NCBI GenBank assembly: GCA_002900995.3
Contig: CM035304.1
Span: 5,162,134 to 5,226,133 of the forward strand
Direction of reading: 5' to 3'
Length of the DNA stretch: 64,000 nt
From: Ganoderma boninense
Taxonomy: Eukaryota; Basidiomycota; Agaricomycetes; Polyporales; Polyporaceae
The notes under the pieces: generated by a model
Databases searched by the model: none
The model's input: only the letters and a program-made list of their open reading frames with translations
What the model was told of the DNA's origin: nothing
Program-made: the position numbers and the translations under genes
Shown: positions 41,869 to 51,493 of the stretch, piece by piece
How positions within the stretch are numbered: the stretch's first letter is position 1
How the letters are laid out: each line of letters opens with the position of its first letter

Positions 41869-44595
41869 AAATCCGTTTCATCTGGGTCAAAGTCCTGTTG
41901 GATCACATCTACCTGGTATTCATCATCTTCACTCGGCTCGCCTGTCGACTTCTCGGAGTCACTTTCATCGTCTCCTTCTCCTGCTTCTGAATCTTCAGTG
42001 ACGATTTGTCTAACCTTTCGGTTGACTCGTCGTCCTGGTTTGCCTCCCTTAGCTCTATTTGGACATTCTTTGGCCTGATGTCCTTGTTTGTGGCAAAAGA
42101 AGCATAAGTTCTGCTGCAGGTGTCTTGAGCGCTCTTGCAACGTCATCTTGTTTACGTTGGCTGTAGCGCTGGTGTCGGTCGTGTCGGGCTTCTCGGAGGA
42201 GTCACGGATATTTCGTCGAACTTTCGCTTGCGTGGTCTTGCACCTAGGCTTATGCCTGCGAAGGTTTCCATCAATTTTTCGATTGATGAGGCCTTGTTCA
42301 TAGATTTCTGTGGCTCGGCCGATCCAGTCCCAAATATTGGTTGGGAGTGGGAATGATGTGGAGATCTTGTTTCGGATCCACGATGGTAGGGCATTCTGGT
42401 AGTATGACATGCTGATTTGTCCATCAAGGATGTGACTGTACTTGATGAGGGTGTTGAACTGTGCATTGAAGGCATGGATGTCGTTGAAGTCTTCAAGGGA
42501 CAGTTCTTCGAGGTCCAACATAGCATTATCGGTTTGGTTGAGTGGTGTGTATGAGGTGCGAAGGAGAGCTTCAAAATCCTTCCAGGTTGGCATATTTCGA
42601 GGATCATCCCGTATTTTGTCGACCTGATGCTTCTTCCAGTATTTGATGTCTCCTTCTCCAAGATAGGATAATGCGTATGCGACCTTCGCCCTGTCTGTAC
42701 CATACTTGTCGGGGTCTCCCATGAATACGAGGAATAGTTGGTCAAGGAATCCTTCGAGCTTGTTCCTGTCTCCATTAAAGATCTCAGGCTCCTTGATCTT
42801 GACTCTTCCTCTTTGAGGTCGGGCATTGGGGACTGCAAGGTACTGCGATCTGGCTAGTCCACCTCCTCCTGGTCCTCCTGGCCCACCTCCGCCTGGTCCT
42901 CCTGGCCCACCTCCGCCTGGTCCTCCTGGCCCACCTCCACCTGGTCCACCTCCGCCTCCATGTGGGTTTGGCATACAGTTGCGGACAATCAAACTCGACA
43001 AAAAACTTGACCGATTTTTCTAGCCTTCCGGAATAGCCGGAAACGGTGGGAAACAGTGTATTATCCATCGTAGAGGACGGATGAAAGGAATTGTACGAGC
43101 CGATTTCTCTCCAGCCCATTTTTGGGGTTTGAGGGCCAAAAATTTGGCGTACTCCCCAAAATATTCGTAAAAATCATGAAAAATACGGCAATCGACTCCT
43201 TTCGAAGAGCTGAAGATGATTCCGACAAAAACAAAAGCTTCTGTCAAGCTGTTAAGTGCTAAAATATTCACAAAGTTGGGTGTCAAGCCCCCAGATTAGG
43301 CAGCAAGTCCATCAAATACATCAGAAATTGCTTCTCGTACTGCGTACACCTCAATGGTCGATGCCCGACCGCATTCCCATGCCCAACAGTGGACATAGAT
43401 GGGACATGCGGTCGTCGGCAAACCCATATAAAGACACCCTCCGGCCATCAGTGAGCGCTAATGAGCGCTTACTCAGGTGCACAAGGTGGTATACCCGGCC
43501 CGAAGGGCGCCTAAGGTGCCCCAGGGGGCCAAAGGGAGCGTTGAAATGGGCCAAAAATTTGGCGCACCCTATTTTGTTGTGGGAAAAACTTCGGAGGTGT
43601 GTTTTGGGACATTTTCAGCCATTGCGAATCCATTCCCGGGCACAGCGCCCGTCAGAAAATTCGATTTGGGCGTCAACCCCGTTTTGTCGAGTTTGATTGT
43701 CCGCAACTGTACCATCACCTCCATCTCCTTCTCCTGATCCTCCTGTATTTCTATCTTCTCTAGAATCATCATCGTCCTTGCCCACTTCATCCTTGGGATT
43801 TTCAGAAGGTGATTCCTTAGAAGAACCTGTTTGTACAGAGAGTGACCATTGTGAGAATGGTTTGGGTGGTATGATGGATCCAAATGCTGCACTGGCACTT
43901 TCGGCGGGTGTAGGTGTTGTGTCTGCTGGCCGACTAAATTTTCCGATACCTCGGAATTGGAGTCGGTCAGCGAATGGATATTGGTGTGAGTTTCTGACCA
44001 TGAGGTCTGCGAACTTGTTTTCGTCTTCCTTTTTGACTCCCAAGTTCGATAGTTCTTTTTCAAAGGCTTTCGGTTGTTCTGGGTCGATGAATCCATGGTA
44101 GTCGATTCCATTCCAGTGGACTCGATACTCAAGTTCCACAAGTTGTTGTGGTTTTCCTATATCCATGGGTTTTGGTTCGGGTTCTTGCTCTGGCTTCTTT
44201 CCTTTGCCTTCAGTGGATGGTTCTTGACCTTCCTCAACTTCTTCTTCACTTTCTCCTTCTTCAACTTCTGACTCCTGAGGATCCTTGGGCTTGTTAACTA
44301 GGGGATTCTTGGGAGTTGTTGAGATTGGACTTCCTTTCGGGGTCCTAAGTGATGGAAGTATTTCCAGAAATTTGCTGTATGGGTTTTTTGCTTTGACCGG
44401 TCCCTCCTGACTTGGCTGGGGAATTCTGAGTGATTCTCCTAGTTTGGTTTCTACCTTAATTCGTTGATATCTTTGTGGACACAATAGATTTTCACACGAT
44501 TCCCACTTGAGTGTGAGTGATGATGGATTTCGATGACAGTCTCTTTGAGTTTTGGTATCGAATGCATGTTGTAATCCGATACACTCTAGGCTCAT
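41865..44595 (-). pseudogene. TE2 gag, split by a Tc1/mariner MITE
   Basis: From 44595 the frame starts MSLECIGLQHAFDTKTQRDC and is acidic/Lys-rich (EEGESEEEVEEGQE). It then has VELEYRVHWNGIDYHGFIDP and KKEDENKFADLMVRNSHQYP. At 43711 it meets the MITE and resumes at 42975. Removing the MITE and one TA joins GEGDGGDG to MPNPHGGGGG in frame and leaves 1995 nt (664 aa), an exact multiple of three. Next are Gly/Pro repeats (PGGPGGGG) and the capsid-like part (IFNGDRNKLEGFLDQLFLVF, WKDFEALLRTSYTPLNQTDN). The nucleocapsid knuckle CFFCHKQGHQAKEC (CX2CX4HX4C) and an acidic tail follow. Confidence 0.85.
42976..43709. mobile_element. Tc1/mariner-type MITE, 734 bp, in TE2 gag
   Basis: Inverted ends CAGTTGCGGACAATCAAACT (continuing to about 28 bp) are flanked by TA on both sides (42974-42975, 43710-43711). 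CAGT ends plus TA are typical of Tc1/mariner. It carries no transposase. Precise removal restores the gag frame. Confidence 0.9.
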
Positions 44596-44596
44596 T

Positions 44597-44783
44597 GATT
44601 GGTGGTGTAGGAACGATTGAGGTGTTGCCTGTAATATCGTTCCGCGTTAATGAGTCGTCGAAGGACTTCGATTTCCTGTGGCACTCTGGTGTCGATGAGG
44701 TTTGATGGGTCGTGTAATGCGTTCTTGACTGTAGCGATTCCCTGGAGTAGTGATCGGTGGAATAGGTCTTCAGTCCAAACGGG
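44597..44783 (-). CDS. TE2 leader ORF, C-terminal part (runs into assembly gap)
   Basis: On the - strand the frame PVWTEDLFHRSLLQGIATVK through INAERYYRQHLNRSYTTNQ ends at a TGA that overlaps the gag ATG as ATGA. It is coding-like and open up to the run of N. It is probably the continuation of the fragment at 45956-46400, separated by the nested copy and the gap. Whether it is an independent ORF or the N-terminal part of Gag is unclear. Confidence 0.5.
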
Positions 44784-44883
44784 NNNNNNNNNNNNNNNNN
44801 NNNNNNNNNNNNNNNNNNNNNNNNNNNNNNNNNNNNNNNNNNNNNNNNNNNNNNNNNNNNNNNNNNNNNNNNNNNNNNNNNNN
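44784..44883. other. Assembly gap (100 N)
   Basis: Exactly 100 N, a common placeholder for a gap of unknown size. To its left is leftward TE2; to its right is a rightward fragment of the same family. The gap therefore hides at least the left boundary of the nested copy and may hide most of an element. Confidence 0.95.
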
Positions 44884-45955
44884 ATGAACTCAAGAATGGG
44901 ATCTCAGCGGACGACATCGTTAAAGCAACGATGATACTCATAGAAAACCAAATCCGACAACCACACTGGGAAAGGACCACGGACGTAGTCATTGACGACA
45001 TCGCCGAGCTTCATGAAATGGAGCAACTGGCATACGACATTGATGCCTACCTCGACAGGAACTGTGAAGATCCAGGTGCACTCGCTGCTTGCAACCTACT
45101 CGACTATTGGGTCGTACGACGAAAGGACAAACAAGTCCTAATATTGGATTTCCCATCCAAGGCACTCGATGGCCTAGTCTACTCCCTCACTAGTCCACAA
45201 CCCTCACGACGACTCTATGCACTGTACCATCTGAACCGCAACCTACCAGAAGACAAACACTGGAGGGAACACCTCAAAGGCATCATTGTCTATAAAAACT
45301 ACCTAAAGGATGCCGGTCTTCAGGATAAAGGGGGTATACGATGGCTATGCAACAGGTATGAGCCAACGGTTGAGGACAACCTTGCAGGGGGAGAGGGGGG
45401 TAATGTTACGGACGCATAGTAAGCAGGCTTACTACATCCATACTTTTCCCTTGCATTACTAAAGACCTATTACATTAAGGAGTAACCACGTACATAGCAC
45501 CCAGGATACAGCACAGGGACCACAGCCCACAGTAACCAAGTACATAGATCACAGTACACAGCCCGCAGTCCACAGCCCGCAGTCCGCAGTCCGCAGTCCA
45601 CAGCCCGCAGTCCGCAGTCCGCAGTCCACAGCCCACAGTCCGCAGCCCGCAGTCCGCAGCCCGCAGTCCACAGCCCGCAGTCCGCAGTCCACAGCTCTGA
45701 ACCTATAGTTACGGTCACTACATACATAGCCTGAAACCTTAGGATCCTACATGTATATAAGGGGCGACACCTCAGCAGTGACCCCCAGTTTTCAGTCTCT
45801 TGTCTATCTAGCTACTGCTCTGCGAGCAGTACCTTCATACCCCTACGTCCTCTAGACCTAACAAGTCTAGTATCCAAACTCTAGTCAGTCACTAGTCTTT
45901 GGTCTAAACGGCCTAACCTATTGAACTGTAAGTCCACTAGGTTAAGGACGTAACA
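44884..45955 (+). mobile_element. Partial TE2-family copy in opposite orientation (ORF 3 end, polypurine tract, 3' LTR)
   Basis: 44884-45419 encodes the C-terminal part of accessory ORF 3 on the + strand (ADDIVKATMILIENQIRQPH, LLDYWVVRRKDKQVLILDFP) without the frameshift of the outer element. Most differences from the outer copy are conservative or silent. A polypurine tract and an LTR (45404-45955, 552 bp, TGTTACGG...GACGTAACA) follow. The ORF stops inside the LTR (GGNVTDA). The right junction interrupts the TE2 leader ORF after QQAGIEF. The left junction is in the gap. Confidence 0.85.
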
Positions 45956-46400
45956 GAACTCAATTCCGGCCTGTTGGAGGATGTCTTCCTCGGCTTGAGT
46001 TAGAATAGTTCCTGACTGCTCAGGGCTTTCTTCCTTTATTGCCAGGAGCTTGTCCACCTGTCTTCTTCCAAATACCGGTGTTCTAGATCTCGTGGGGGTC
46101 TCCTGCCAATATACTGTTGGTATGACAGGCCTGACGTCTTCTTTGGGCGGTACTGGTGGTGGAAACACTGATACTGTGGAACGGGTTTCTATAGGCACTA
46201 CTTCTGTCTTCTCTTTATTGAATCTGTGAAGCCACGTCCTTGTGGGTTTGGCTGGACCGTATGTGTCTCGCCAAATGTTTATCAGCGTGTCTTCAACAAA
46301 TCTATGGAAGTGTGTTCCTGGCTTTGGTCCCTTTGACGATCCCTGTTGGAATTGTGCTTGACCTGCCGTGGTGCCTTCTTTCCTTGTTCCGTTCGACGCT
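45956..46400 (-). pseudogene. TE2 leader ORF, N-terminal part
   Basis: On the - strand a frame without ATG at its beginning reads TTAGQAQFQQGSSKGPKPGT, then HFHRFVEDTLINIWRDTYGP, PIETRSTVSVFPPPVPPKED and QAEEDILQQAGIEF, where the nested LTR cuts it. Its composition matches the fragment at 44597-44783. The start codon is not resolved; it may lie in an upstream exon. In the outer element it would precede gag. Confidence 0.45.
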
Positions 46401-46641
46401 ATACGTCGTTCTTCTTTATACAGACGTCACTACAGTGACAGTCTCCTGACGTAGTCTTCTTGACTTCGCTACTTGAGTCGTTCCGGGTGACTAGCACTCC
46501 TGACTATTATAGCGACAGTCTCAAACTGTTGTTGACTGGACTTTGTTACTTGTGTCGTTCCGGGTGACTAGCACTCCTGACAGCTATAACAACAGTCCCT
46601 TGGTGGTGTGGGTTCTCTGCACCTAAAAAGGTGGAGCGCAA

Positions 46642-46655
46642 AGTTTTCAGTCTAA
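46642..46655 (-). promoter_or_regulatory. TE2 self-priming primer site
   Basis: On the element strand the 5' LTR is followed by TT and then AGACTGAAAACT (46653-46642). This 12-mer is the exact reverse complement of AGTTTTCAGTCT, which lies in the LTR (46824-46813 on the element strand) about 33 nt downstream of TATATAA. There is no TGG expected for tRNA priming. The layout matches the Tf1/sushi mechanism in which the mRNA 5' end folds back as primer. Confidence 0.75.
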
Positions 46656-47181
46656 TGTTACGTCCTTAACCTATTGGACTTACAGTTCAATAGATCAGGC
46701 CTTTTAGACCAAAGACTAGTGGTTGACTAGAGTTTGGATACTAGACTTGTTAGGTCTAGAGGACATAGGGGTATGAAGGTACTGCTCGCAGAGCAGTAGC
46801 TGGATAGACAAGAGACTGAAAACTGGGGGGTCACTGCTGAGGTGTCGCCCCCTTATATACATGTAGGATCCTAAGGTTTCAGGCTGTGTATGTAGTGACT
46901 GTAGCTATAGGTTCAGGGCTATGGGCTGCGGACTGCGGGCTGCGGACTGCGGACTGCGGACTGCGGGCTGTGGACTGCGGGCTGCGGACTGTGGGCTGTG
47001 GACTGCGGGCTGTGGACTGCGGGCTGTGTACTGTGATCTATGTACTTGGTTACTGTGGGCTGTGGTCCCTGTGCTGTATCCTGGGTGCTATGTACGTGGT
47101 TACTCCTTAATGTAATAGATCTTTAGTAATGAAAGGGAAAAGTATGGATGTAGTAAGCCTGCTTACTATGCGTCCGTAACA
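46656..47181 (-). repeat. TE2 5' LTR with TATA box and predicted transcript start
   Basis: 526 bp. TATATAA (46859-46853 on the - strand) is followed about 33 nt later by AGTTTTCAGTCT at 46824-46813, the predicted mRNA start. The minisatellite lies upstream of the TATA box in the U3 part. Five or so differences from the 3' LTR were seen by eye. Confidence 0.88.
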
Positions 47182-49360
47182 CAAGGAGCATGTCGATGAA
47201 ATCTGCAAAGGGAAAAGTCAACATTTTCCCGACTCAGGTGTAGGAAAGGAATGGACACACCGTTTCGTCAAACGACACTCGGACGAGCTTCATCCATACT
47301 GGAGTCACCCACTTGACCGCTCCCGTGCCGGTGCTGTTAACCCAACGACAAAGAAGGCCTACTTCGACCTCCTTGAGAAGACCATCAGAGGAGAGGAAGG
47401 GGACGCGCCGATCGCACCAGACTGCATTTGCGGGATGGATGAGACAGGGCTCCAGGAGGGTGTCGCAGTCTCCGAGCGGGTGATTGGGCCGAAGGGACAG
47501 AAGGTCCAGTACCAGCAACGCAGTGGTGAACGGGAGAACATCACTGTGCTTGTCACTATATGCGCTGATGGAACTTCTACTCCACCGGCCGTCATCTTCA
47601 AGGGGGAAGCGTTTCAGTCGAATTGGAAGCAAGATAACCCGCTTCATGCATTGTGAGCCCCACAGACATGACAGCATTATCGATCACTTATCTAACATTG
47701 TTTAGACTAGGTTATTCGAAGAAAGGATACACGGATGGAGCTATTGGTGTCGAGTGGATCAAGCAGTTTGACAAACAAACGAAGAGCAAGGCAAACGGCT
47801 GCCGCCGCCTCCTCCTCGTTGATGGACATGTCTCCCACTACACATACGACTTCCTGAAATACGCCAGAGACAATCGCATCCACGTCCTTTGCTACCCTTC
47901 ACATTCGACACACATCTATCAGGGTCTTGACATTGTCATCTTCGGAGCACTGAAGCGCGAGTGGGCATCTGCGCGCGATGACTTCGAGCGTGCCGGACAG
48001 AAGGTTTCAAAATCAAATTTTCTAGCTGTCTACGCTCTGGCTCATACACAAGCTCTAACCTCCAACAACATCAAGGCTGCTTTCAGGAAGACAGGGGTGG
48101 TGCCATTCTGCCGTGACATAGTCACTGACGCGATGATGACTCCGAGTCGAGAGCTCTCCTCGCAGGCCAACCTCCCTCTCCCCCAGAGCACGCCTGTTCG
48201 CAGAATCGCCTGGCTTCTCATGCTTGAGGCAGCCTTACTCACCAATGTCCCTTCCAATAGCGAGCCGATGGAAGCAGGACCGTCCTTCCCTATCCCTCCT
48301 GCTCAGCTCAGCCAAATTCCACCACAAACACCCACACGCATTCGCATAGCAGTTGATGCTCTCGCTACAACATCCGGTGCATACCTCCTTTCCCCAACGC
48401 CCATCACATCCCATTCCAAACCCCCTCTCTACATTTCTAACCCGATCTCGCCGTTTAAACGCCGCTGCGATGCCTTCCGTGGGCGTAAGCCATCCACTGC
48501 GATGGAAGCCGAGCTCCTGGAGGTGTTAAGAGAGGCTGATGAGCGCGCAGAGGCAGACAAAGAGAGGATCCGACAGATGCAAGCTGCCGCAATACTTCAC
48601 AACGTCTACGTTGGGAGGGTGCAACAACAGCTTCATGGGAAAGAGCAGAAGGCAGGGAAGCCGATGAAGAGGAAACTGTTTGGCGATGGCATGCCGAAGC
48701 TCCTCGACGACGTTTCCTTCTTCACGAGGGTCCAGGAGTTCGAGGCTGAGCAGGGACGGAAAGCAGCAGAGAAGGCAGCACGGAAGGTGGAGATGGAGAA
48801 GTACTCGACAGAAATGGCAGCGTGGACGAAGGCAGAGGCAGAGAGGAAGAAGCGGAACACCGCCGTCCGAGCACAGTTCCAGCAGGAGGTGGCGGCATGG
48901 GAGGACGAAAGGAGGGCCGCCAAGCAAGAGAAACGACGCCCGGGGTGGACAAAGCCAAAGCAGAGCCGTCTAGAGAAGCCGATTCCGAAGCCGCAGAAGC
49001 CGACAAAGGGAGGAAATGATGTGGAGGACGAGGGAGTGGATGAGGGAGATGACAGGAGCGACGAGAACGGGGAGGACGGAGATGAAGAAGATTGAATGAT
49101 AAGATTAGCTGTCGTCTGAATCGAGTAATCACGCCCAATCTGTGACCTGGCCCGAGGACTGAGGAACCGTTGATAAGAGGTTTTCGCACAGATGTGCGTC
49201 GATCCATCCTTTGTCCCTCAAGGGCACACGTAGAATTTCGTACCAAATATGTTTGCACAGTGTGGTTTTTGAATATTCACTCCGATTTCGCGCCAGGGAG
49301 AGGATGCGAACACACTGAGGCAAAGAAAAATTCATAGGTCCGAGGACCGGTTGAAGACTG

Positions 49361-49743
49361 TAATTACTGCGGTCCCCAGAGTCGAGGGCAGAGCTTGACA
49401 GAGACAGAGACAGAGTTGATAAGACCGACTACGCTATGACAAATAGCTCAGGTGACTACGGTAGTGTAGGAACCTCGCCGGCCCGGAATGATCGAGGAAG
49501 CTGAGGGAAAGTTAGAGAAGGTGGGTGAGATGAGGAGGCAAGGCTATAGGAGGAGGGATACGAGGAGGGGAAAGATTCGTAGCACGCTTATAGGAACCCC
49601 AAATGCGAGCGGTGCTTGGGCAGGGCTGGCAAAGATAGGCGTCTATCTATCGATCTCGGTTCACGCCTGCGAGTTCGAGTCCGAGTCGCAGCCGCGGTTG
49701 TTGATCGTCACCGTCGGCCTGCTTCAACAGAACTACATCGTCC
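49361..49743. other. 5' flank of ZZZ3-like gene, no gene seen
   Basis: Host sequence resumes after the pogo-like element. A short gacagagacagagacag repeat lies near 49397. Nothing else is recognised. Confidence 0.4.
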
Positions 49744-51134
49744 ATGTCCTCAAAAAGATGGAACAAAAACGCTCCCAAACGTATGTCTTTGCACGTCATG
49801 TCGTCCTCACTCTCTAACCTGCTTCAGAGCAGCTTGGAAGCGTTGGAAAACTTCATACAGACCCACAGAACGCTGCTTGAACGGACGAACGCCGACATAG
49901 ACAGACTCAAGGCTCTCCGTGCCCAAGTCGAGGACGGTTCCGTGCCCAGCCTCGATGAGCTGACTGCGAAGGTGCGTCTCTCGCCCAGCCCGACTCGACG
50001 CCTCATTCAGCGCCGCCCTCTCCTCCCCTCCCCCATGAATCCAGCTCGACGAGCCCTCGTTCAAGCTGAGCGAGCAGCTCGACGCCATGCCTCCGCTCCC
50101 CCCCACACTCGACTGGTCCGTCTTCCCAGGCGCAGACCCCGCCCCGTTCGCAGCCATGGCCGCGGCCGCGCGCACCCCCGCCGCGCCCCCGCCGGCGCAG
50201 CCCTCGGCGCTGCGCACCCTCGTCGCCGCGCACCGCGCCGCGATCCTCGACCCCGTCCTGCGCACGTTCCGCCTCCCTGCGGATCTCGCGGCACTGTCCT
50301 CGGACGAGGAGGAGGCGGACCCGGAGGAGGCGCGCCGCGCCCGCGAACGCGAGAAGATCCGTGAGCTCAAGCAGCGGCGCATTGAGGGCGGTGCGTTCGC
50401 AGCACTCGGGCTCGGGGCGCGCACGCACGTTGCGGGCGTGTTCATCCGTAGGGACCAGGAGGACGAAAGCGCGGAGGTGGACATCTCCTTAGGGGACGAG
50501 GAACGTGAGGGCGCGAGGCCTAAGTCACTGGGCGCCGGATCGACCGACGCGCTGGTGACGAGTGTGGGCCCCCTTCTGCCACCTCCCCGCACTAGGCGCG
50601 GGACGCCTACTCGCGAGCGGAGGGCTTCGAGGAAGGCGCAGGAGGATAAGGATCAGGTGGATGCTACGGCAAAGCCGAAGCCGAAGGTGAAGGCGAAAAC
50701 GAAAGCGGAAACGAAGGCAAAGGCTAAACTGAAAGCTAAACCTGAGGAGGACGAGGAGAAGCCCGCTGCCGCTGCCCTCGAGGAGCCACCGCCGGCAAGC
50801 AAGAAGGGCAAGGGCAAGTCGGAGACGTACAAGCAGGCGTGGTCTGTGTCCGAGCAGCACCTCCTTGAACGGCTGCTGGAGGAGATCCCAGACGGCGAGA
50901 AAAATCGGTGCGTGGTAGAGCCGCTCGCTGTGAGGACTGCGGGAGCGGTGCGGCTAACGCGACGGGTTGTGCTGCAGATGGCTCAAGATATCGCAGGCGA
51001 TGAATGGGCGGCGCACCGCACGGCAGGTGGCGAGCCGCGTGCAAAAGTACTACGAGAAGCTGAAGAGGTTCGGGATCGAGGTCGTGCCAGGCGGCGCCGG
51101 CAGCAAGCCCGGTCCCTCGGCCTCTGTGTCTTGA
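49744..51134 (+). CDS. ZZZ3-like SANT/Myb domain protein, 3 exons
   Basis: Exons 49744-49971, 50045-50907 and 50978-51134 join in frame. The C-terminal domain spans an intron: QAWSVSEQHLLERLLEEIPD, then EKNR joined to WLKISQAMNGRRTARQVASR and VQKYYEKLKRFGIEV. The pattern RTARQVASRVQKYYxKL closely follows the SANT domain of metazoan ZZZ3 (a subunit of the ATAC histone acetyltransferase). The N-terminal part has a helical segment (LLQSSLEALENFIQTHRTLL) and an Ala/Pro-rich linker. The middle is acidic, then Lys/Ala-rich (KPKPKVKAKTKAETKAKAKL). No ZZ zinc finger is seen. The start could be Met 49744 or the in-frame Met at 49798. Likely a nuclear chromatin or transcription factor. Confidence 0.75.
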
Positions 51135-51493
51135 CGTTGTCCTGAAGCCCTGTACCGCCCTGTATTATATACTGTAAAGCTCCTGTAGTGCGTATGTACT
51201 GGGTCCCCCGCGCTGTATGTATAGCATTTGTCCTCGCGAGGTGTCGCCGATGATGGGCCGCTGCGGCAAGGGCGTGGCTCGCGCGGAACGCAGGCGATCA
51301 TCTGACCGGACTGAGATCATGATTCTCTGCATCTTTGCATGGCTCTCTCGCGCCTGCCATCCCAAGCACACTGAGCCCCGTCCACCACCTCCCCCGCTCC
51401 TTGCCAGCGCATCTTGCATTCCGTTCCACCCAGCACCACCTCTCTCCTTCTCCTTCGCTCCCTCTGCTGGTCTCCTGACCGCCGCCCACCCAC

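Larger units (their letters stand above)
33108..47181 (-). mobile_element. TE2: 14.1 kb Ty3/gypsy chromovirus-type retrotransposon
   Basis: LTRs of 525 and 526 bp (33108-33632, 46656-47181; only about five differences noticed) have TGTTACG...CGTAACA ends and a CAAGG target duplication (33103-33107, 47182-47186). It reads leftward: 5' LTR, self-priming site, leader ORF, gag, pol with C-terminal chromodomain, then a roughly 4.6 kb accessory region, polypurine tract, 3' LTR. Insertions within it: a hAT MITE, a Tc1/mariner MITE, and an inverted partial copy of the same family beside an assembly gap. Two stop codons in pol and interrupted gag make it defective, although the LTRs indicate a young insertion. 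Confidence 0.9.
30011..49095 (+). pseudogene. Pogo-like DDE transposase split into three pieces
   Basis: Piece 1 (30011-30125, MAPGCRPPSQTKVQDEASKF) is cut by the palindrome. Piece 2 (32873-33107) has a CENP-B-type helix-turn-helix region (WLTDGEERQVVDFTIELAQR). Piece 3 (47187-49095) has the catalytic domain: CGMDETG, LLLVDGHVSH and YQGLDIVIFG supply the three Asp residues. TE2 lies between SHWRLK and EHVDEIC, and removing it plus one CAAGG rejoins the frame exactly. Across the palindrome the two sides are one nucleotide out of phase after removing one duplication, so a small indel exists there. An intron (47653-47705, GT..AG) joins HAL to LGYSKKGY. The C-terminus is a long charged coiled-coil-like tail (RKKRNTAVRAQFQQEVAAWE) ending in an acidic run. 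Confidence 0.85.
29568..49360 (+). mobile_element. Pogo-like (Tc1/mariner superfamily) DNA transposon, interrupted by two insertions
   Basis: The termini are CAGTCTTTAACCGGTCCTC at the left and the inverse of CAGTCTTCAACCGGTCCTC at the right (one mismatch), each bounded by TA (29566-29567, 49361-49362), the target duplication of this superfamily. Without the 2747-bp palindrome, the 14.1 kb TE2 and their duplications, the element is about 2.96 kb, a normal size. It encodes one DDE transposase on the + strand. It lies between the 3' end of F-box copy D and the ZZZ3-like gene. Confidence 0.85.

Noticed and set aside
48526..48927. Long - strand ORFs opposite the transposase C-terminus
   Set aside because: Mirror of a charged repetitive coding sequence. 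Leu/Cys-rich composition is typical of antisense of Lys/Glu codons.
49807..50592. 261-aa - strand ORF over the ZZZ3-like gene
   Set aside because: Shadow of GC-rich coding exons. The + strand has the splice signals and SANT domain.
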